Assembly: GCF_900103695.1 (NCBI RefSeq)
Contig: NZ_FNHF01000001.1
Span: 496,001-560,000 of the forward strand
From: Sediminibacillus halophilus
Lineage (GTDB): Bacteria > Bacillota > Bacilli > Bacillales > Amphibacillaceae
Length of the DNA stretch: 64,000 nucleotides
Direction of reading: 5' to 3'
Shown here: positions 48,817 through 58,577 of the stretch, piece after piece
How the letters are laid out: each line of letters starts with the position of its first letter
Position numbering within the stretch: position 1 is the stretch's first letter
Notes under the pieces: generated by a model
What the model saw: only the letters and a program-made list of their open reading frames with translations
What the model was told of the DNA's origin: nothing
Databases searched by the model: none
Made by a program: the position numbers and the translations under genes

Positions 48817-49347
48817 TCAGCGATTTTCTTCTTGATCTTTTTTGTTCAGCAATGATTGCAGTTTTTCCAGACGAGGGTCGACCTTTTCCTCCGTTTTACC
48901 TTCGGTTTGCAATTCCCAGCCTTCCCCTTCTGTCAGAGCATTTTCCTGCACCTTCGGATCATCAGAAAATACCCGAAACGGTACTTCCAATAAAACATTT
49001 TCCTTTATATAAGGGGTTAAGTCAAGCATTTCTCCATCAACCGGATGAATTTCTGATTCATCCTCTTCTTGGTAATATGGTGATGCAGAAAAAACTTCCA
49101 AAGCATCAATGTGAAATGGATAAGGAACATCCACTAATGTCCTGGCACAAGGAAGAATCATTTCTCCATCAATCGAAAAATGAAAGGTAATTTCATTCCC
49201 TTGTGTGGTTGCTCGACCCTTGACCAAAACAGGATCAATTTTCCGAATATCATTGTTCATTTCTTCTATTTCAGAAATATCTACATGGTCCTCAAATGAA
49301 TAGCCTTCCGTTCCGGCCATCTTTAACTTTTGAAGAGCAAATTTCAT
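48817..49347 (-). CDS. ylbN: DUF177 family protein YlbN
   Basis: A 176-residue acidic protein of the DUF177 (YceD) family. Conserved: ILPCARTLVDVPYPFHIDAL in the middle. Homologues are linked to ribosomal large-subunit or 23S rRNA accumulation and are nearly always beside rpmF. The ATG at 49347 with GAGGTG is chosen over a GTG three codons earlier. A strong sigma-A promoter lies just upstream. Confidence 0.9.
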   Translation of the reverse strand: MKFALQKLKMAGTEGYSFEDHVDISEIEEMNNDIRKIDPVLVKGRATTQGNEITFHFSIDGEMILPCARTLVDVPYPFHIDALEVFSASPYYQEEDESEIHPVDGEMLDLTPYIKENVLLEVPFRVFSDDPKVQENALTEGEGWELQTEGKTEEKVDPRLEKLQSLLNKKDQEENR

Positions 49348-49374
49348 TAATATCACCTCAAGGCAACAAAAAAT

Positions 49375-49403
49375 ATTTTAAAAGGTTTTCCGGCATTTGT
49401 CAA
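49375..49403 (-). promoter_or_regulatory. Sigma-A promoter of ylbN-rpmF
   Basis: The minus strand has a perfect TTGACA (49398-49403), a 17-bp spacer and TAAAAT (49375-49380), 28 bp before the start codon. Confidence 0.8.
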
Positions 49404-49563
49404 TATTTTTTCTTTACAGGCTTCTTTTTATTCCTTTTCAATTACATGCATGAAATACATATTCTCGTATACTAACACATTCTTCTTTGACAACCAAATT
49501 AAAATGCAGATAGCCAATTGATTTGGTAAAATAAAATCAAACCATAAACAGGAGTTGGATCGC

Positions 49564-50775
49564 ATGAACGCTTGTGGACTAATAGTGGAATACAATCCAT
49601 TTCACTTTGGGCATCTCTATCATTTGCAACAATCACGAAAAAAATCTGCAGCCGACTGTGTGGTAGCAGTTATGAGTGGTAACTTTTTGCAGCGTGGTGA
49701 ACCGGCGATTATTGATAAATTTCAAAGGGCAAAAGCAGCTATACTATGCGGCGTCGACCTTGTCATCGAGCTACCTTCAGTGTTCGCCGTTCAAAACAGT
49801 GATTTATTTGCAAAAGGAGCCTTGCTTACTTTGGAGGAATTGAAGGTTGATTCCGTTTGCTTTGGAAGTGAACACGGTGAAATTGATACTTTTTTACAGG
49901 CATATAATCGTTTCACCCAACACCGCGAGAAATATGATCAGATACTGAAACGATCATTAACAGAGGGCTATTCCTTTCCTGAAGCAAGCAGGTCTGCTTA
50001 CCAAGCAATCGGTTTGAATTCAGGGTCGGTTGACTTATCCAAACCGAACAATATACTTGGTTACAGTTATGTGAAAGCAATCAAAGAATACGGTTTATCC
50101 ATGAAAGCACTGTCGATTAAACGAGTGCATAACGATTATCATGAGCCAGAGATCAACCATTCTATTGCAAGTGCAACCAGCATACGCAACGAACTGCATA
50201 AGCATGAACACATCACGGATATCGCCAAAGAAACTCTTCCAGATCCTGTTCAGCAAATATTGATGGAATATAAACAGGAAGCCGGTTTGTGGCATAATTG
50301 GCAGGACTATTTTGACCTTCTTCAATACCGAATACTTACCATGCAGGTTGAAGAAATACGAGAAATCCATGGTGTTGAGGAGGGTTTGGAATATCGATTG
50401 AAAGAAACTGCCGCCAAAGCAGACAGCTTTATCAATTGGATGACAGCACTAAAAACGAAACGGTACACTTGGACAAGATTGCAGCGAATCTTTGTTCACC
50501 TATTGCTTAATAACCAAAAACAAACCATTCAGCCTTTATTAAACAAAGACCACATGCCTCATCTGAGAATTTTAGCAATGAATAAAACTGGGCGAGCTTA
50601 CGTAAACCATAAACGAAAAGTAATCGGGGTTCCATTGGTTTCGCAGTTAAAAAAGCAAAAAAGCCCACTTGCTTTGATAGATGAAAAAGCTTCAAACGCT
50701 TACTATAGTGTCACTAATCATGATAAAAGAAGTAAGCTGCGCCGCCAAGAGTTGACCTTCCCTTATATGGGCTGA
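49564..50775 (+). CDS. tmcAL: tRNA(Met) cytidine acetate ligase (YlbM)
   Basis: It activates acetate with ATP and forms N4-acetylcytidine at the wobble base of elongator tRNA-Met. The protein is 403 residues. The nucleotidyltransferase-type HxGH motif is in VEYNPFHFGHLYHL near residue 15, and MSGNFLQRGEPAIIDKF is conserved. AGGAG precedes the ATG by nine bases; a TTG three codons upstream abuts the ribosome site. It stands alone on the plus strand, divergent from ylbN. Confidence 0.94.
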   Translation: MNACGLIVEYNPFHFGHLYHLQQSRKKSAADCVVAVMSGNFLQRGEPAIIDKFQRAKAAILCGVDLVIELPSVFAVQNSDLFAKGALLTLEELKVDSVCFGSEHGEIDTFLQAYNRFTQHREKYDQILKRSLTEGYSFPEASRSAYQAIGLNSGSVDLSKPNNILGYSYVKAIKEYGLSMKALSIKRVHNDYHEPEINHSIASATSIRNELHKHEHITDIAKETLPDPVQQILMEYKQEAGLWHNWQDYFDLLQYRILTMQVEEIREIHGVEEGLEYRLKETAAKADSFINWMTALKTKRYTWTRLQRIFVHLLLNNQKQTIQPLLNKDHMPHLRILAMNKTGRAYVNHKRKVIGVPLVSQLKKQKSPLALIDEKASNAYYSVTNHDKRSKLRRQELTFPYMG

Positions 50776-50900
50776 AAAAAGTCCAATATCGAATCTATGT
50801 TAATTGTTTGTCTGGGAAAACAACCACTGGAAACCGGGATTTATAAAGCGATGACTGTTACGGATTACGCTTCTTCTTATAAATGCTTCCCATTATTAAA

Positions 50901-50940
50901 CAGACCAAATCGCTTTGTATAGCGGTTTGGTCTGTTATTT
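50901..50940. terminator. Bidirectional terminator between tmcAL and ylbL
   Basis: A perfect 14-base inverted repeat apart from one A-G site (50901-50914 with 50921-50934) with a T-rich right flank. The convergent genes on each side both end here. Confidence 0.8.
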
Positions 50941-50986
50941 CCGTATCAATTACCTTGAGAGTCCTTAGATGACTTTCCCGAACCTC

Positions 50987-52003
50987 TTAGTTATCCATTT
51001 CCTGAAGGTAGGTCAACGCATCATCAAACGTATCGACAGGCACAATCTCCATGTCCGTTCCAATCTCCTCTGCCGTTTTTACAGCTACTTTATAATTGGA
51101 GTCGTCTGCTCCCCCTTCGTTTGGAGCAAAAAACACTTCACAGCCTTCCTTGTCTGCAGCTATGACTTTTTTATCGATGCCGCCAATACGGCCTACTTCC
51201 CCTTCGTAATTAATTTCCCCTGTACCTGCAATTTGATGACCCTTCGTCAAATCCGTTTCTGTTAGTTGGTCGTAAATTTCCAAACTGAACATCAGACCGG
51301 CACTTGGACCACCAATATTGCCGCTTGCGAACTTTAGCTCCGGTTCTACTTCTACATTGCGGTTGGTAACTAATTGGATGCCTATTCCTATTTTATCCTG
51401 TCCAGGAAACTCCTCCAATTCAATTGTTTTATTGACGGTTTCTTCTTCTCTTTCCACGGTTACCTCTATTTGGTCACCCGCTTCTTTACTCGATACATAG
51501 TTAATCAAATCATCTGATGTGTCAAGTTCGCGCCCGTCTATTTCAACAATTTTATCTCCAGCCTTTAGCTTTCCTTCTGCTGGCATTCCTTCAATCACTG
51601 TTACGACATAGACACCCTCGTATTCAATGTCTATTTGTTTACCAGCCGCCTGATAAGCTACGACTGTAGAAGCTTCCTGTGAGCTTTCCATCATCTGTAA
51701 CTGAGCCTGAAAGTACTCATCCTGAGAAATCCCTTCCGGAAACACTTCTTCGATTGGCTCGATATCTTGATGGGGGCGCATGGATGCCCATAAGTACTGT
51801 AACGGGGTTGCTTGTCCACCCCGGATGGTTACCAAGTGCATATCTCCTTCACTTTCAAACCCATCAGTTACTTCTACGATTGGGTTCAATGCATCGGCAC
51901 CGCCTGGTTTGTAAATATAATACGGTAACCGATAGCTAACCAAAAAAGCCGCAATGACAATTACAATGATTGCGGGAATGAGCGTTTTTTTATTAAATTT
52001 CAT
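50987..52003 (-). CDS. ylbL: PDZ-Lon domain membrane protease YlbL
   Basis: A 338-residue membrane-anchored protease. N-terminal membrane segment (about 8-24), an extracytoplasmic PDZ domain (GVYVVTVIEGMPAEGKLKAGDKI) and a C-terminal Lon-type S16 domain. The catalytic Ser lies in NIGGPSAGLMFSLE and the Lys in RIGGIDKKVIAA. B. subtilis YlbL helps remove the division inhibitor YneA after DNA damage. The ATG overlaps the ylbK stop (ATGA). Confidence 0.93.
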   Translation of the reverse strand: MKFNKKTLIPAIIVIVIAAFLVSYRLPYYIYKPGGADALNPIVEVTDGFESEGDMHLVTIRGGQATPLQYLWASMRPHQDIEPIEEVFPEGISQDEYFQAQLQMMESSQEASTVVAYQAAGKQIDIEYEGVYVVTVIEGMPAEGKLKAGDKIVEIDGRELDTSDDLINYVSSKEAGDQIEVTVEREEETVNKTIELEEFPGQDKIGIGIQLVTNRNVEVEPELKFASGNIGGPSAGLMFSLEIYDQLTETDLTKGHQIAGTGEINYEGEVGRIGGIDKKVIAADKEGCEVFFAPNEGGADDSNYKVAVKTAEEIGTDMEIVPVDTFDDALTYLQEMDN

Positions 52004-52785
52004 CTCTTTTTCTCCTTCCAATCCTCGATGCTGCGAAAAATCTCCGGCATTTTGCGCAATGTCTCCCGCTCTCCTTCATCGACTATCGCTTCTATGTCCT
52101 TGAATGCACGGGAACTAAACGCAGATACGTTAGGTTTCAATAGAATATCTGCTTGTGGTCCCGTTGCGTTGACCAGCTCATCCTGCATGATATCGATACT
52201 TTGAATAATCACATCATAGATGGAATCGACATCGGTATTAATCGTAAAATGGGCACAATCAACGCCAATCACGAAATCCGCCCCCAGTTCTTTGGCAACC
52301 GAGACCGGAACACGATCAACTACTCCCCCGTCAACAAATAACTGTCCATCGATACTTACCGGAATAAATATACCCGGTATCGATATACTCGCCCGGACAG
52401 CATCTGCTGCATTTCCTTCTGTAAAAACTTTTTTACTTCCATCAAATAAATTGGTTGCTGTTACACCGATTGGTATATCAAATTGTTCCAGATTTTTATT
52501 AAAGGTAAACAAGCGGATATATTCCTTAATTCGCTCTCCTTGAAGAAACCCCATATTTGGAAGGGTGAAATCCAAAAAATACTTTCGCTTGAACGTTCGG
52601 GCAAGTTGATACAAGCTGTCCAGTCCCTGACCAGATGCATACAATGCACCGACCAGTGCCCCCATACTGCTTCCTGCTATACAATCAATGACTATCCCTT
52701 TATCGGTTAATGCTTTTAAAACGCCTAAGTGGGCAAACCCCCTCGCCCCTCCTGAACCTAATGCCAATCCTATAGATGGATTCAC
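52000..52785 (-). CDS. ylbK: Patatin-like phospholipase YlbK
   Basis: A 261-residue serine lipase-type enzyme. The oxyanion loop is GLALGSGGARGFAHLGVL, the nucleophile is in IAGSSMGALVGALYASG (GxSxG), and the catalytic Asp is in FVDGGVVD (DGG). All three patatin elements are intact. I chose GTG at 52785, eight to ten bases after AAAGGGG. Physiological lipid substrate is unknown. Translationally coupled to ylbL. Confidence 0.92.
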   Translation of the reverse strand: MNPSIGLALGSGGARGFAHLGVLKALTDKGIVIDCIAGSSMGALVGALYASGQGLDSLYQLARTFKRKYFLDFTLPNMGFLQGERIKEYIRLFTFNKNLEQFDIPIGVTATNLFDGSKKVFTEGNAADAVRASISIPGIFIPVSIDGQLFVDGGVVDRVPVSVAKELGADFVIGVDCAHFTINTDVDSIYDVIIQSIDIMQDELVNATGPQADILLKPNVSAFSSRAFKDIEAIVDEGERETLRKMPEIFRSIEDWKEKKR

Positions 52786-52891
52786 CCTGGAACGCCCCTT
52801 TAGCCTCAATGTTTTTTTACCTATATTATGGCATAAAACCAAGAACTATGAGCGTATATTGTTAAAGGATTGCTTGTACTATAGGAGCTAT

Positions 52892-52920
52892 TCATATTCT
52901 ACTATTTCCCCTTATAGAAG
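52892..52920 (+). promoter_or_regulatory. Possible sigma-E promoter of ylbJ
   Basis: TCATATT (52892-52898) matches the sigma-E -35 consensus. At 14 bp spacing TATAGAAG (52913-52920) is a partial match to the -10. It lies 41 bp before the ylbJ start. The homologue in B. subtilis is sigma-E dependent. Confidence 0.4.
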
Positions 52921-52961
52921 TACAGAAATGTGTTAAGCTCACCAACTGGGAGGCCGGAGTA

Positions 52962-54167
52962 TTGAAATCTAAAATAAAGTCGATTTTGTTTGCCGGAACA
53001 GCGTTATTTCTGGCAGCTGCACTGATTACATTTCCAGATCAAACACTAGAAGCAAGTATACGTGGCTTGAATATGTGGTGGGAAATTGTATTTCCATCTC
53101 TGCTACCGTTCTTTATCACTGCAGAGTTATTAATCGGGTTTGGGGTGGTCCGGTTCATAGGTGTTTTATGTGAGCCCATCATGCGCCCGCTATTCAACGT
53201 ACCAGGAGCCGGAAGCTTTGTCTGGGCAATGGGAATGGCGAGCGGTTATCCGTCGGGAGCTAAACTTACCACACGACTCCGCCAGGAAAAACAATTGACA
53301 AAGACCGAAGCAGAGCGCCTCGTCTCCTTTACAAATGCTTCAAATCCTTTGTTTATCTTTGGCGCGGTCTCTGTCGGTTTTTTTCATGATGCACAGTTGG
53401 GGATTTTGCTTGCAGTTTGTCATTACGGGGGGAACACACTTGTCGGACTCTGCATGCGTTTTTACGGCAGAGACAGAAAAGAACGCGGAGAAGAAAAACA
53501 ACGCGTTTCACTATATCATGCTTTACAGGCACTTCACCGGACAAGACTTCAAGACTCTCGCCCATTCGGGAAAATATTTGGCGATGCCGTCATCCAATCC
53601 ATTCAAACACTATTGATGATAGGCGGCTTTATCATCATGTTTTCCGTGTTCAATAAACTGATTTTTCTGATCGGCATATCCAAAATTCTAGCTGCCGGTA
53701 TTTCTTTGCTTTTCACAATGGCTGGCATTCCGGGAGAATTGGCGCTACCCTTTTTTTCAGGACTGTTCGAAATCACACTGGGTGCTCAAATGATTTCAGG
53801 TACAAATTTGCCAAACATGCTGCCAGAAGTCATTGTAGTTAGTTTTATTCTTGCATTCAACGGGTTTTCAGTTCAGGCACAAGTGGCTAGCATCCTTGCA
53901 GAAAGTGACATACGCTTCACTCCATATTTCTTTGCAAGAATTCTGCACGGCATATTTGCCAGTACTCTAGCCATTTTATTATTTAAGCCACTTTACCAAG
54001 ACAAACTAGGCTCCTCCACGACGGGAACCAACATTCCTGTATTCGCACCTACAGGTGGTCAAGACTGGCTCCATTCCTTTGAAATGCTTCAGCGGTTCGG
54101 ACCGTTGATCACGCTGTTTTCCCTTGCCTGTGGAGCCCTGATTTTGCTTCGACGATTACGTCGTTGA
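52962..54167 (+). CDS. ylbJ: Sporulation integral membrane protein YlbJ
   Basis: A 401-residue protein with about eight to ten hydrophobic segments of the nucleoside-recognition (gate) family, also found in SpoIIIA-like and FeoB proteins. Conserved: WWEIVFPSLLPFFITAELLI, GMASGYPSGAKLT and LSFTNASNPLFIFG-type sequence. In B. subtilis it is needed for normal spores, under sigma-E. A TTG start follows GGAGG by eight bases. It is divergent from ylbK and converges on coaD. Confidence 0.93.
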   Translation: MKSKIKSILFAGTALFLAAALITFPDQTLEASIRGLNMWWEIVFPSLLPFFITAELLIGFGVVRFIGVLCEPIMRPLFNVPGAGSFVWAMGMASGYPSGAKLTTRLRQEKQLTKTEAERLVSFTNASNPLFIFGAVSVGFFHDAQLGILLAVCHYGGNTLVGLCMRFYGRDRKERGEEKQRVSLYHALQALHRTRLQDSRPFGKIFGDAVIQSIQTLLMIGGFIIMFSVFNKLIFLIGISKILAAGISLLFTMAGIPGELALPFFSGLFEITLGAQMISGTNLPNMLPEVIVVSFILAFNGFSVQAQVASILAESDIRFTPYFFARILHGIFASTLAILLFKPLYQDKLGSSTTGTNIPVFAPTGGQDWLHSFEMLQRFGPLITLFSLACGALILLRRLRR

Positions 54168-54186
54168 CAATGGAGTGGAGGATTAT

Positions 54187-54243
54187 AGGCTGAACCATTC
54201 ATCTAAACTGTTCATACTAACTGTTTAGATGTGGCGCAGCCTC
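54187..54243. terminator. Long hairpin between convergent ylbJ and coaD
   Basis: A nested inverted repeat: AGGCTG/CAGCCT outermost, then CCA/TGG, then CATCTAAAC/GTTTAGATG (54200-54208 with 54223-54231). The total stem is about 18 bp. T-runs are short, so terminator strength is uncertain. Confidence 0.6.
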
Positions 54244-54248
54244 TTCGA

Positions 54249-55291
<1,043 letters not shown>

Positions 55292-55652
55292 CAGTGTCCA
55301 CCTCTCGCTTTATATTCGACCTTCATCCTACCATAAAACGGTTTTTAGCGGAAATATTCCATTCTTTAAATTATTGTTCCTTGGTAGGGTATATATTTTC
55401 TCAATCCGTCCATACTAACGTAGTGAAGCAGCTGGCTATCCTGACGGCTGCTTCAGAACACGGAGAAGGCTTACGTTTCCCCATAAGTTCTTCTTCCGGT
55501 TTCTCCTCTCCCTTTGCCTTTTTGTTTTCTAATCAGAGAACAAAAAGGGCCTGCAGATTTATCTGCAGGCTTTTTTTTATGGATTTCTCCCTCCCTGATA
55601 TTTGCAATGGCTTAATCCCATGCTAAAGTATTAGGGGGAGAGAGGTGAGCAA
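55292..55652. other. Intergenic region with a multi-hairpin plus-strand leader
   Basis: No credible coding frame (a 110-codon plus-strand frame lacks a ribosome site). It holds the rsmD promoter on the minus strand and, on the plus strand, three hairpins ending in a T-run ahead of the DUF7147 gene (see separate entry). Confidence 0.6.
55415..55580 (+). promoter_or_regulatory. Structured leader with terminator ahead of the DUF7147 gene
   Basis: Plus strand: TGAAGCAGC/GCTGCTTCA (55423-55431 with 55447-55455) is enclosed by AACGTA/TACGTT. It is followed by a CCTTTTTGTT/AACAAAAAGG hairpin (about 55517-55550). Last comes GCCTGCAGAT/ATCTGCAGGC (55549-55570) with eight T. The terminator lies about 75 bp before the gene, with no gene upstream to terminate, so it may attenuate the downstream gene. 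Confidence 0.45.
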
Positions 55653-56039
55653 ATGATTCAGCGATTAATTGAACTCGGCGATGGATATGCCGATATATAT
55701 GAACTCTGTGAACTTGCAAAAAAAATGCCTGAAAGGGTTATTCACTTTGTATCACTCCGGACTGAGAAAAATGGCAGAAAGGTAACTTCGCCGGCTATTA
55801 TCATGAGTCCTTCCACACAAGGCAATTTTCAGCCAATTTATATTTGTATGGAAGGTGTACCAGACCCGGAATCGGGTGAAAGCAAGAGATATGAGTTGTT
55901 TAAGAAGATAGCTTCCGAACAGGAGCATGAGATCAAGTCGTTAATAGTCAAATCGTCTGCCGAATTTCATGAAAAGACGTTATATTTTCAATATCTAATC
56001 GGAATTTTTCAAATGAACCGCTTGATAAAAATTCATTAA
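55653..56039 (+). CDS. DUF7147 family protein (conserved in Bacillaceae)
   Basis: A 128-residue soluble protein beginning MIQRLIELGDGYADIYELCE with a central FQPIYICMEGVPDP and a hydrophobic C-terminus (LYFQYLIGIFQMNRLI). Close homologues are often mis-named methylthioribose kinase in databases; it is far too short for that enzyme and has no kinase motif. GAGAGGTG precedes the ATG. It sits between rsmD and ylbG on the opposite strand. Function unknown. Confidence 0.78.
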   Translation: MIQRLIELGDGYADIYELCELAKKMPERVIHFVSLRTEKNGRKVTSPAIIMSPSTQGNFQPIYICMEGVPDPESGESKRYELFKKIASEQEHEIKSLIVKSSAEFHEKTLYFQYLIGIFQMNRLIKIH

Positions 56040-56076
56040 CCAGTAATGACAAATCCTCCTGGACAGTAACAACAAA

Positions 56077-56108
56077 AAACATCCTGCCGAGAGCCGGCAA
56101 GGATGTTT
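56077..56108. terminator. Bidirectional terminator
   Basis: AAACATCCTGCCG pairs with CGGCAAGGATGTTT across a short loop, flanked by A-run and T-run. It lies between the convergent DUF7147 gene and ylbG. Confidence 0.85.
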
Positions 56109-56384
56109 TTAAATACCCATTTTATAATCATATTCTTTCGCCTTATCCATTTTTGCGTTTTCAAATTCTGTGTTAACGAAAGGTTTGTATGAAAAATCCA
56201 CTTTAGATATAAACGGTAAATGGTTCAATTTATCCGCCGTTTCATCGGCTTCAACTTGATCTACATAGACCACCGCGTATTTCCGCTGCTTTGATACATA
56301 TATTAAATGACCGAATCGTTTGATTTGTTTTATATTTTTCATGTGTTGGAACCAAACTATTAATCCCTGACGTTTTGTTCTCAT
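56109..56384 (-). CDS. ylbG: DUF2129 family protein YlbG
   Basis: A 91-residue basic protein of the YlbG family: RQGLIVWFQHMKNIKQIKRFG, then HLIYVSKQRKYAVVYVD and a C-terminal FSYKPFVNTEFENAK. It is conserved across Bacilli and has no known function. It lies downstream of ylbF in the same direction with a 133-bp gap. Confidence 0.87.
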   Translation of the reverse strand: MRTKRQGLIVWFQHMKNIKQIKRFGHLIYVSKQRKYAVVYVDQVEADETADKLNHLPFISKVDFSYKPFVNTEFENAKMDKAKEYDYKMGI

Positions 56385-56449
56385 TTAGGATCCTCGCTTA
56401 TTCACTGATTTTTGTCCATTTTATCAGAATATTTCGTCCCCATCAATAA

Positions 56450-56500
56450 CCTGAAAAAACAGAAAGGCTGGACCAATCATTCAATATGAGGTCCAGCCGC
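56450..56500 (-). terminator. Terminator after ylbF
   Basis: A perfect 9-bp inverted repeat, GGCTGGACC (56465-56473) with GGTCCAGCC (56490-56498); the minus strand then reads TTTCTGTTTTTTC. Confidence 0.75.
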
Positions 56501-56517
56501 TCATGTATATATAGTGA

Positions 56518-56958
56518 TTATGAAGCCTGGCAGCCGCAGCTTCCTCCACTTCCACAGCCACATCCGCTGTCCTGAAGTGCTGCTCCATCCTTAGGCACTT
56601 TCACCTGCTCGCTGGCGCTATGGGCAACCAAATCACTGATTTCATCAAGAAATTGCTGCAAATTGCGTTCAGCTATTTTAAACGAAGCAACTTTTTCGTT
56701 CATGTCCATTTCCCTTTTCGAAGCACGGACATCCTTCATAATTTGATTATAATCCGGATGATACCTGCCGAATCGCTGAACATCCTCGTACTGTTCTTTC
56801 ATCCGATTGAAGGAAGCAATCAGTTTTTGCGCTTCATCATCCTCTTCCAGCTGTCTTTTCTGTTGATGATATTCTTCCATGACTTCGGATTGAAGAATCA
56901 TTTGACCAAGTGCTTCAGACTTATCTAAAATATCTACTAACTCTAAAGTGGCAAACAC
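56518..56958 (-). CDS. ylbF: YlbF/RicF regulator (RicA-RicF-RicT complex)
   Basis: A 146-residue mostly helical protein of the YlbF/YmcA family. Its B. subtilis homologue joins YmcA and YaaT in a complex with [4Fe-4S] clusters that affects RNase Y-dependent mRNA maturation, sporulation, competence and biofilm formation. The C-terminal tail CGCGSGGSCGC carries Cys ligands. I chose GTG at 56958, six bases after GGAGGTG; the upstream in-frame ATG lies in the ribosome site. Confidence 0.9.
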   Translation of the reverse strand: MFATLELVDILDKSEALGQMILQSEVMEEYHQQKRQLEEDDEAQKLIASFNRMKEQYEDVQRFGRYHPDYNQIMKDVRASKREMDMNEKVASFKIAERNLQQFLDEISDLVAHSASEQVKVPKDGAALQDSGCGCGSGGSCGCQAS

Positions 56959-57648
56959 TGTATCCACCTCCATATCCTATATAATACCAACAATGGACTG
57001 AAATGAAAAGTGGAATCACGTATTTGTAATGTAGAACCGGATTAGGGACCATTAATATGACTTGCAAGGATAAAGGTCCAACAATTATAGGATGTCACAA
57101 GTTTTTGATGGGTTACAAGACGGATTATTATAAAATAAAATATCCTTTGTAGTCCTTGGGCCTTTTATAGTAGTGGTGTAGTCCAGCGCTACGGAAATAC
57201 CTTAAGCTTTCCGCAGGAGTCTACAGGTATTTCCTCCGCTAGGAACAGATCCCTGTTTATAAACTGTACTAAACTTTTTTTGGAATTACTTGGGACTGCA
57301 TGTAGCGAGAAAAACGAGCAAAAAGTCCAAGGGAAGGAGAAAAGACGGAATCCTAACTGTTTCTAAAAAGAAAAGCACGCGTTTCCTGAAACCCGTTTTT
57401 AAAAGGTCTTATAGGGATCAAGGAAAAAAGGTTCTACGCTAGCGCTAATCAACATGCTGCTTAGCGCAGGGAGCAAACGCGGACTCCTCCGGGAAAAGCG
57501 CGAGCTGAAGAACCACTTGGGAAGCGGTTTTCTTTACCAAGTTAGCTGAAGCCGTGCCCGCGAAAAGCAAGTATGCTATCAAAGCGGTGGTTAACACACT
57601 TTTTGAATAGGCAAATGAAAAGAGCCCATCAAAATAAAGTTTTCCTTT
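56959..57648. other. ylbF-ylbE gap holding a dispersed repeat
   Basis: 690 bp without a gene. The first 220 bp are AT-rich; a weak ylbF promoter is possible near 56980. The GC-rich repeat copy B fills 57186-57614, with a central stretch (about 57245-57430) that has no match in copy A. Confidence 0.7.
57186..57614 (+). repeat. GC-rich dispersed repeat, copy B
   Basis: Both ends match copy A at 30354-30625 (28/32 and 31/33 positions), in the same orientation. The interior is longer by about 157 bp. The left hairpin (CTACGGAAA/TTTCCGCAG) is kept with one mismatch, and there is a GCGCTAA/TTAGCGC hairpin at about 57440-57466. No transposase or long frame lies inside. Confidence 0.8.
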
Positions 57649-57882
57649 TTAATCCTTCATGGATCCGGCCATCTGGATAAGCATCGAAATCATTTGCATT
57701 TGACCACTCAAACGCTCAATCCGCTGCGGAATTGTTTTGCCATAAAAAACTTTTGCTGCTTTTTCCATTTCTGAAAATTCTTCTGGATTTCGAGTCAATT
57801 TCCGGTACCATTCAGGGTTCATCCTGATAAAGTGCTTCAAGTCTGGCCGGTTCGTCAGTTGCTGATAAATGGCAGGCTGCAA
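57649..57882 (-). CDS. ylbE: YlbE-like protein
   Basis: A 77-residue protein of the YlbE-like family: PDLKHFIRMNPEWYRKLTRNP is the conserved core. A TTG start follows AGGGGG. It lies 12 bp after ylbD and is probably co-transcribed. Function unknown. Confidence 0.83.
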   Translation of the reverse strand: MQPAIYQQLTNRPDLKHFIRMNPEWYRKLTRNPEEFSEMEKAAKVFYGKTIPQRIERLSGQMQMISMLIQMAGSMKD

Positions 57883-57894
57883 TCTGTATTCCCC

Positions 57895-58308
57895 CTAATC
57901 TTTACTCCAAGGCGTCTGATGCATTTTAGATTGTTTTGCCGGAGAATGCTTTTTAAACTCTTGAAATTGGCCAATTAACGTCTGGATATTGTTTATCGCT
58001 CCGTTTAATTGATGCATATGCCCCTGCACTTTATTTAAATCTACTTTCTCAATCATTTGCATGAATTGACTTGCAAGTTGTTGCTGCTTACCTTGAGAAT
58101 CTTCTGATGCCGACTTCTCTCCATTCTGTGCTCCCTTGAGGTTTCCCGGTTGGTATTCCTTCCATTTTTCATCTTCTTCCCCAAGCAGCACCCACATTTC
58201 ATAGAAATCCTGCCAGGAGTTTCCCTTTTGATTAACTTCCTTTACCAGCCCAGGATGCTTTTTGACGAACGCCTTAAATTCTTTTACAGAAGGGTGTAAA
58301 TCGCTCAT
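57895..58308 (-). CDS. ylbD: YlbD-like coat protein family
   Basis: A 137-residue protein. The N-terminal part (LHPSVKEFKAFVKKHPGLVKEV, then WQDFYEMWVLLGEED) is the YlbD-like signature. Family members are associated with the spore coat. The C-terminal half is Gln/Lys-rich and helical. The ATG at 58308 has AGGTGA upstream; a TTG two codons earlier is possible. Confidence 0.85.
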   Translation of the reverse strand: MSDLHPSVKEFKAFVKKHPGLVKEVNQKGNSWQDFYEMWVLLGEEDEKWKEYQPGNLKGAQNGEKSASEDSQGKQQQLASQFMQMIEKVDLNKVQGHMHQLNGAINNIQTLIGQFQEFKKHSPAKQSKMHQTPWSKD

Positions 58309-58493
58309 TGACAATCACCTGCTCCCCGTATCCTTTTTCATTTATTATATGAACGCTTAGAGAAGGTGTGAAATAACTTCCAAAGACAAGTAACTGTGAA
58401 TAAGATAACCAACGGCATTTCAATGGACCCCGAGGGGGTAGTCGCTGTAGCTGGACATCATAACAGCTGAAGTTATTATAGTCTGATAGCACA

Positions 58494-58545
58494 AAAAAGC
58501 AAAAACCGAACGAATTCGAATCATCGTTCAGTTTTTGCTTTTTCC
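58494..58545. terminator. Strong terminator after ylbC
   Basis: An 18-bp stem with one mismatch: AAAAAGCAAAAACCGAACGA on the left against TCGTTCAGTTTTTGCTTTTT on the right. Runs of A and T make it effective on both strands. Confidence 0.85.
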
Positions 58546-58577
58546 ATTATACTTTTTTCCCTGTCACTTTTGTGATT

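Noticed and set aside
55294-55626. 110-codon plus-strand frame before the DUF7147 gene
   Set aside because: It spans three hairpins and a T-run terminator; the composition looks random.
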